Shown one piece after another: positions 5,650-5,666 of a stretch of DNA of 5,666 nt; position 1 is the stretch's first letter; every line of letters starts with the position of its first letter. Where the stretch lies: assembly GCA_021779415.1 (NCBI GenBank), contig JAJYAS010000267.1, positions 1 to 5,666 on the forward strand, in the 5' to 3' direction. The notes under the pieces are model-generated. The model saw nothing but the letters and a program-made list of their open reading frames with translations. It did not search any database and had not been told where the DNA came from. The DNA is from Bacillota bacterium. GTDB taxonomy: Bacteria > Bacillota_B > Desulfitobacteriia > Desulfitobacteriales > Desulfitobacteriaceae. Both the position numbers and the translations under genes were made by a program.

Positions 5650-5655
5650 ATATTA
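5650..5655 (-). promoter_or_regulatory. Possible -10 box for the cheW leader
   Basis: Minus-strand TAATAT lies 11 nt before the aptamer, placing a transcription start just in front of it. The surrounding AT-rich stretch offers alternatives such as TATTAA, and the -35 region is outside the window, so this is tentative. Confidence 0.35.
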
Positions 5656-5666
5656 TTAATATTTGA

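Overview
The window looks like the chromosome of a low-to-moderate-GC Gram-positive anaerobe of the Clostridia, possibly a Desulfosporosinus/Desulfitobacterium-type Peptococcaceae. That placement is a judgement from gene style, strong GGAGG-type ribosome sites, intrinsic terminators and the two riboswitch classes; no marker gene proves it. All five genes lie on the minus strand, so transcription runs from high to low coordinates.

Upstream module (5666 to 4152): a class I cyclic-di-GMP riboswitch (GEMM-I) sits near the right edge, followed by an intrinsic terminator. Then come a CheW adaptor and a small membrane-free chemoreceptor. The 5' strand of the aptamer can pair perfectly over 8 bp with the 5' arm of the terminator, so the RNA can be read as a switch in which c-di-GMP favours termination. 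No cheA or other che gene is visible.

Intergenic region (4151 to 3681): a 17-bp perfect inverted repeat follows the receptor gene and overlaps the -35 box of a good sigma-A-type promoter (TTGACC, 17 nt, TAAAAT). The promoter leads directly into a guanine-class purine riboswitch aptamer (C at the position-74 equivalent, U at 51). Next come a 127-nt linker with two hairpins, a strong intrinsic terminator and the ribosome site of the next gene.

Downstream module (3680 to 140): a three-gene, translationally packed operon for a molybdenum hydroxylase of the xanthine dehydrogenase family, in the order FAD subunit, 2Fe-2S subunit, molybdenum-cofactor subunit. The guanine riboswitch ahead of it is independent evidence that the substrate is a purine, although the active-site residues are not those of mammalian xanthine dehydrogenase. 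After the last gene there is a nearly perfect 41-bp palindrome of unknown role.

The main points are the two RNA switches: one linking purine level to a purine-oxidising enzyme, where the usual OFF logic would be paradoxical, and one linking c-di-GMP to a stand-alone CheW/receptor pair.
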